Positions 43,454 through 45,191 of a stretch of 45,191 nucleotides of DNA are shown in pieces (the first letter of the stretch is position 1; each line of letters starts with the position of its first letter). A program made the translations under genes and the position numbers. The notes below the pieces were generated by a model, which searched no databases, was not told the origin of the DNA, and saw nothing but the letters and a program-made list of their open reading frames with translations. The DNA is from Syntrophaceae bacterium UBA5764 (lineage in GTDB: Bacteria > Desulfobacterota > Syntrophia > Syntrophales > Smithellaceae): assembly GCA_002418825.1 (NCBI GenBank), contig DIEW01000011.1, forward strand, positions 23,198 through 68,388, written 5' to 3'.

Positions 43454-45144
43454 ATTGGAAACTAAAAAGAAATTGTGCGGCTTTATTGACGCAGGAAAGA
43501 GGTTATTTTAAAAAAGTTTGGGGGACATATAACACGGTTTGCCTTGTTTATCCTAATCATTACCGCATAGGCATGGCGAACTTGGGCTTCCAAACGGTTT
43601 ACAAAATATTCAACGAGCAGCCTTCCTTTCTTTGTGAAAGATTATTCCTTCCCGCACCGGAAAACGGTGCCGAATTCGTCTCCGGTGCGGCAGGAATAGT
43701 GAGTATAGAAAACCAAAAGCCCGTTACTGAATTTGATATTTTGGCTTTTTCTATATCTTTTGAAAATGACTATCCGAATATTTTAAAAATTATGGGCCAG
43801 GCGAAAATTCCGTTTCTGGCTGCTGAACGCTCTAAAGATTACCCTCTTATTTTGGGTGGTGGCATTGCCCCAACGCTTAATCCAGAACCGCTGGCGGACT
43901 TTTTTGATTTATTTATACTGGGTGAATCAGAACTGGCGTTGCCCAAATTTGCTTTATCTTTTGATGAAGCTTGTCGCAATAAAAAGAATCGTCGACAATT
44001 TCTCAGTGATATACAAAAAAAAATTCCAGGCGTCTATGTTCCGTCATTATATAAAGTAAACTATGGAAAAGACAGTAGGGTTCAGTCGATTGAGCCAGTC
44101 AAGCACACATTCCCCCAAAAGATAAAACTAAATAATCCTAAAGATATCAATGCTTTTCATGCGCAGGAAACTGTCAGCGCGTCAAAAGCGGAAATGGAAC
44201 AAATGTTTTTGATTGAAGCAAACCGCGGTTGTGCTCACTACTGTCGTTTTTGCGCGGCCTCTTATGTTTATCATCCGGTACGTTTTCGTAAAGCTGAGGA
44301 GATAATAAAATCGGTTAATCAGGGTTTAGAAAGAAAACAAAAAATTGGCCTGGTCGGAACAGCGGTTTGTGAGCATCCCAGCCTGATCGGCATAATGGAA
44401 TATATTCAGGGGAAAAACGCTCAGATAGGCATCGGCTCTCTGCGTATTGATCGGGTTACAGAAAAAATTGTGGATATGCTCAAAGCCGGAGGGGTTGAAA
44501 CTGTAGCGTTGGCGCCGGAAGCCGGTTCTCAGAAGATGAGGGATTTGCTAGGTAAAGGTATAAGTGAACAGGACATAATCCGGGCGATATCAATTCTTAT
44601 TGAAAAAGGAATATTAAATTTACGTTTATATTTTATGGTGGGTCTGCCTCAGGAAGGGGAAGAGGATATTGATGCCATTATTGAGCTGGTGAAAAAGGTT
44701 CAACATACAGCTCTCAAACGTACAGGGGGAAAAAGAAAATTCCGTCGGATCACGTTAAGTATAAATCAATTCATTCCCAAACCGCATACGCCGTTGCAAT
44801 GGTGCGTTCTGGCCGATGTTCAGGAGACAAATAGAAAAATAAAAAAAATTGTCAATTTTTTTAAAAAGGACAGACAGATCAAAGTCATATCAGATGTTCC
44901 CAAATGGAATTACATCCAGGCGTTTCTGTCGCTGGGAGATCGAAGAGTAAGTGAAATTCTGCTTGCCGTACACAGGCTCAACGGTAACTGGAAAAAAGCA
45001 CTGAAAGAAATCAATATAAACCCTGATTTCTATGTTTACAGGCAGAAATCAACAAAGGAAGCGCTTCCCTGGAATATGATTGAAATTGGAATTTCCCGGC
45101 AATTCTTGGTTAAAGAATTTGAAAAAGCGTTAGCGGGAAAATAA
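43450..45144 (+). CDS. B12-binding-type radical SAM protein (TIGR03960-like)
   Basis: A 564-aa radical SAM enzyme. An N-terminal Rossmann-like, B12-binding-type region carries VYPNHYRIGMANLGFQTVY, FSISFENDYPNI and LGGGIAPTLNPEPLADFFDLFILGESE. The radical SAM core carries the CxxxCxxC motif at Cys261, Cys265 and Cys268 (GCAHYCRFC). It resembles the N-terminal half of proteins that in many bacteria are fused or adjacent to a TIGR03936 domain near rne/rng and ribosomal protein genes. Reaction and substrate are unknown. The first in-frame ATG is 43450; the only good ribosome-binding site (AGGAGAGG, 43408-43415) is too far upstream of it, so the true start is uncertain (see the mini-frame at 43430). 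Confidence 0.8.
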   Translation: MNWKLKRNCAALLTQERGYFKKVWGTYNTVCLVYPNHYRIGMANLGFQTVYKIFNEQPSFLCERLFLPAPENGAEFVSGAAGIVSIENQKPVTEFDILAFSISFENDYPNILKIMGQAKIPFLAAERSKDYPLILGGGIAPTLNPEPLADFFDLFILGESELALPKFALSFDEACRNKKNRRQFLSDIQKKIPGVYVPSLYKVNYGKDSRVQSIEPVKHTFPQKIKLNNPKDINAFHAQETVSASKAEMEQMFLIEANRGCAHYCRFCAASYVYHPVRFRKAEEIIKSVNQGLERKQKIGLVGTAVCEHPSLIGIMEYIQGKNAQIGIGSLRIDRVTEKIVDMLKAGGVETVALAPEAGSQKMRDLLGKGISEQDIIRAISILIEKGILNLRLYFMVGLPQEGEEDIDAIIELVKKVQHTALKRTGGKRKFRRITLSINQFIPKPHTPLQWCVLADVQETNRKIKKIVNFFKKDRQIKVISDVPKWNYIQAFLSLGDRRVSEILLAVHRLNGNWKKALKEININPDFYVYRQKSTKEALPWNMIEIGISRQFLVKEFEKALAGK

Positions 45145-45191
45145 ACGTTGATAACGTTGAGCGATTAAAAGCCCCCTTAAAGCGGATGCTT

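Noticed and set aside
1..45191. Mobile element, prophage, CRISPR array, toxin-antitoxin or defence system
   Set aside because: No transposase, integrase, direct-repeat array, Cas, restriction or toxin-like gene could be found; all coding frames with credible protein character fit core cellular functions.

Overview
The window is a gene-dense, roughly 43% GC bacterial chromosome segment made almost entirely of envelope, cell-division and translation genes. The gene content suggests a Gram-negative member of the Desulfobacterota/Deltaproteobacteria, possibly a Syntrophus/Smithella-like anaerobe. This rests on several points: outer-membrane lipoproteins and a Tol-Pal system; a meso-DAP-type MurE; a selenocysteine-specific SelB next to FdhD; a sigma-54 activator; an iron alcohol dehydrogenase; and an FtsI with a C-terminal PASTA domain. 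The taxon is an inference from gene content and protein style, not from a marker search.

Layout. Bases 1-5859 run on the + strand: the end of cysS, then ctpA (S41 protease), a YibQ-like divergent polysaccharide deacetylase, a TPR lipoprotein and a LolB-like lipoprotein, closed by a strong GC-rich terminator. Bases 5963-13606 run on the - strand. In transcription order they are epmB-efp-epmA (elongation factor P and its two beta-lysylation enzymes) followed by tolQ-tolR-tolA-tolB-pal-cpoB. Bases 13769-16817 (+) hold a CDF metal transporter and a membrane-anchored 5'-nucleotidase-like phosphoesterase. Bases 16843-20482 (-) are a tightly overlapping selB-fdhD-yhaM-like operon. Bases 20632-24378 (+) are ruvX, mltG and a PAS/sigma-54 activator. 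Convergent to that activator is an iron-containing alcohol dehydrogenase (24565-25728, -).

After a 650-base AT-rich intergenic region comes a nearly complete division and cell wall (dcw) cluster, 26379-43403 (+): mraZ, rsmH, ftsL, ftsI, murE, murF, mraY, murD, ftsW, murG, murC, murB, ftsQ, ftsA, ftsZ. Only ddl is missing. A B12-binding-type radical SAM protein follows ftsZ. The cluster is headed by a sigma-70-like promoter whose -10 region runs into four 10-bp-spaced MraZ-type repeats. The repeats also cover the mraZ ribosome-binding site, which suggests autoregulation.

I found no tRNA or rRNA genes, CRISPR arrays, insertion sequences, prophage genes or obvious defence system. The window reads as core chromosome. 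The findings are therefore mostly regulatory architecture, start-site corrections and residue-level oddities, not a new system.
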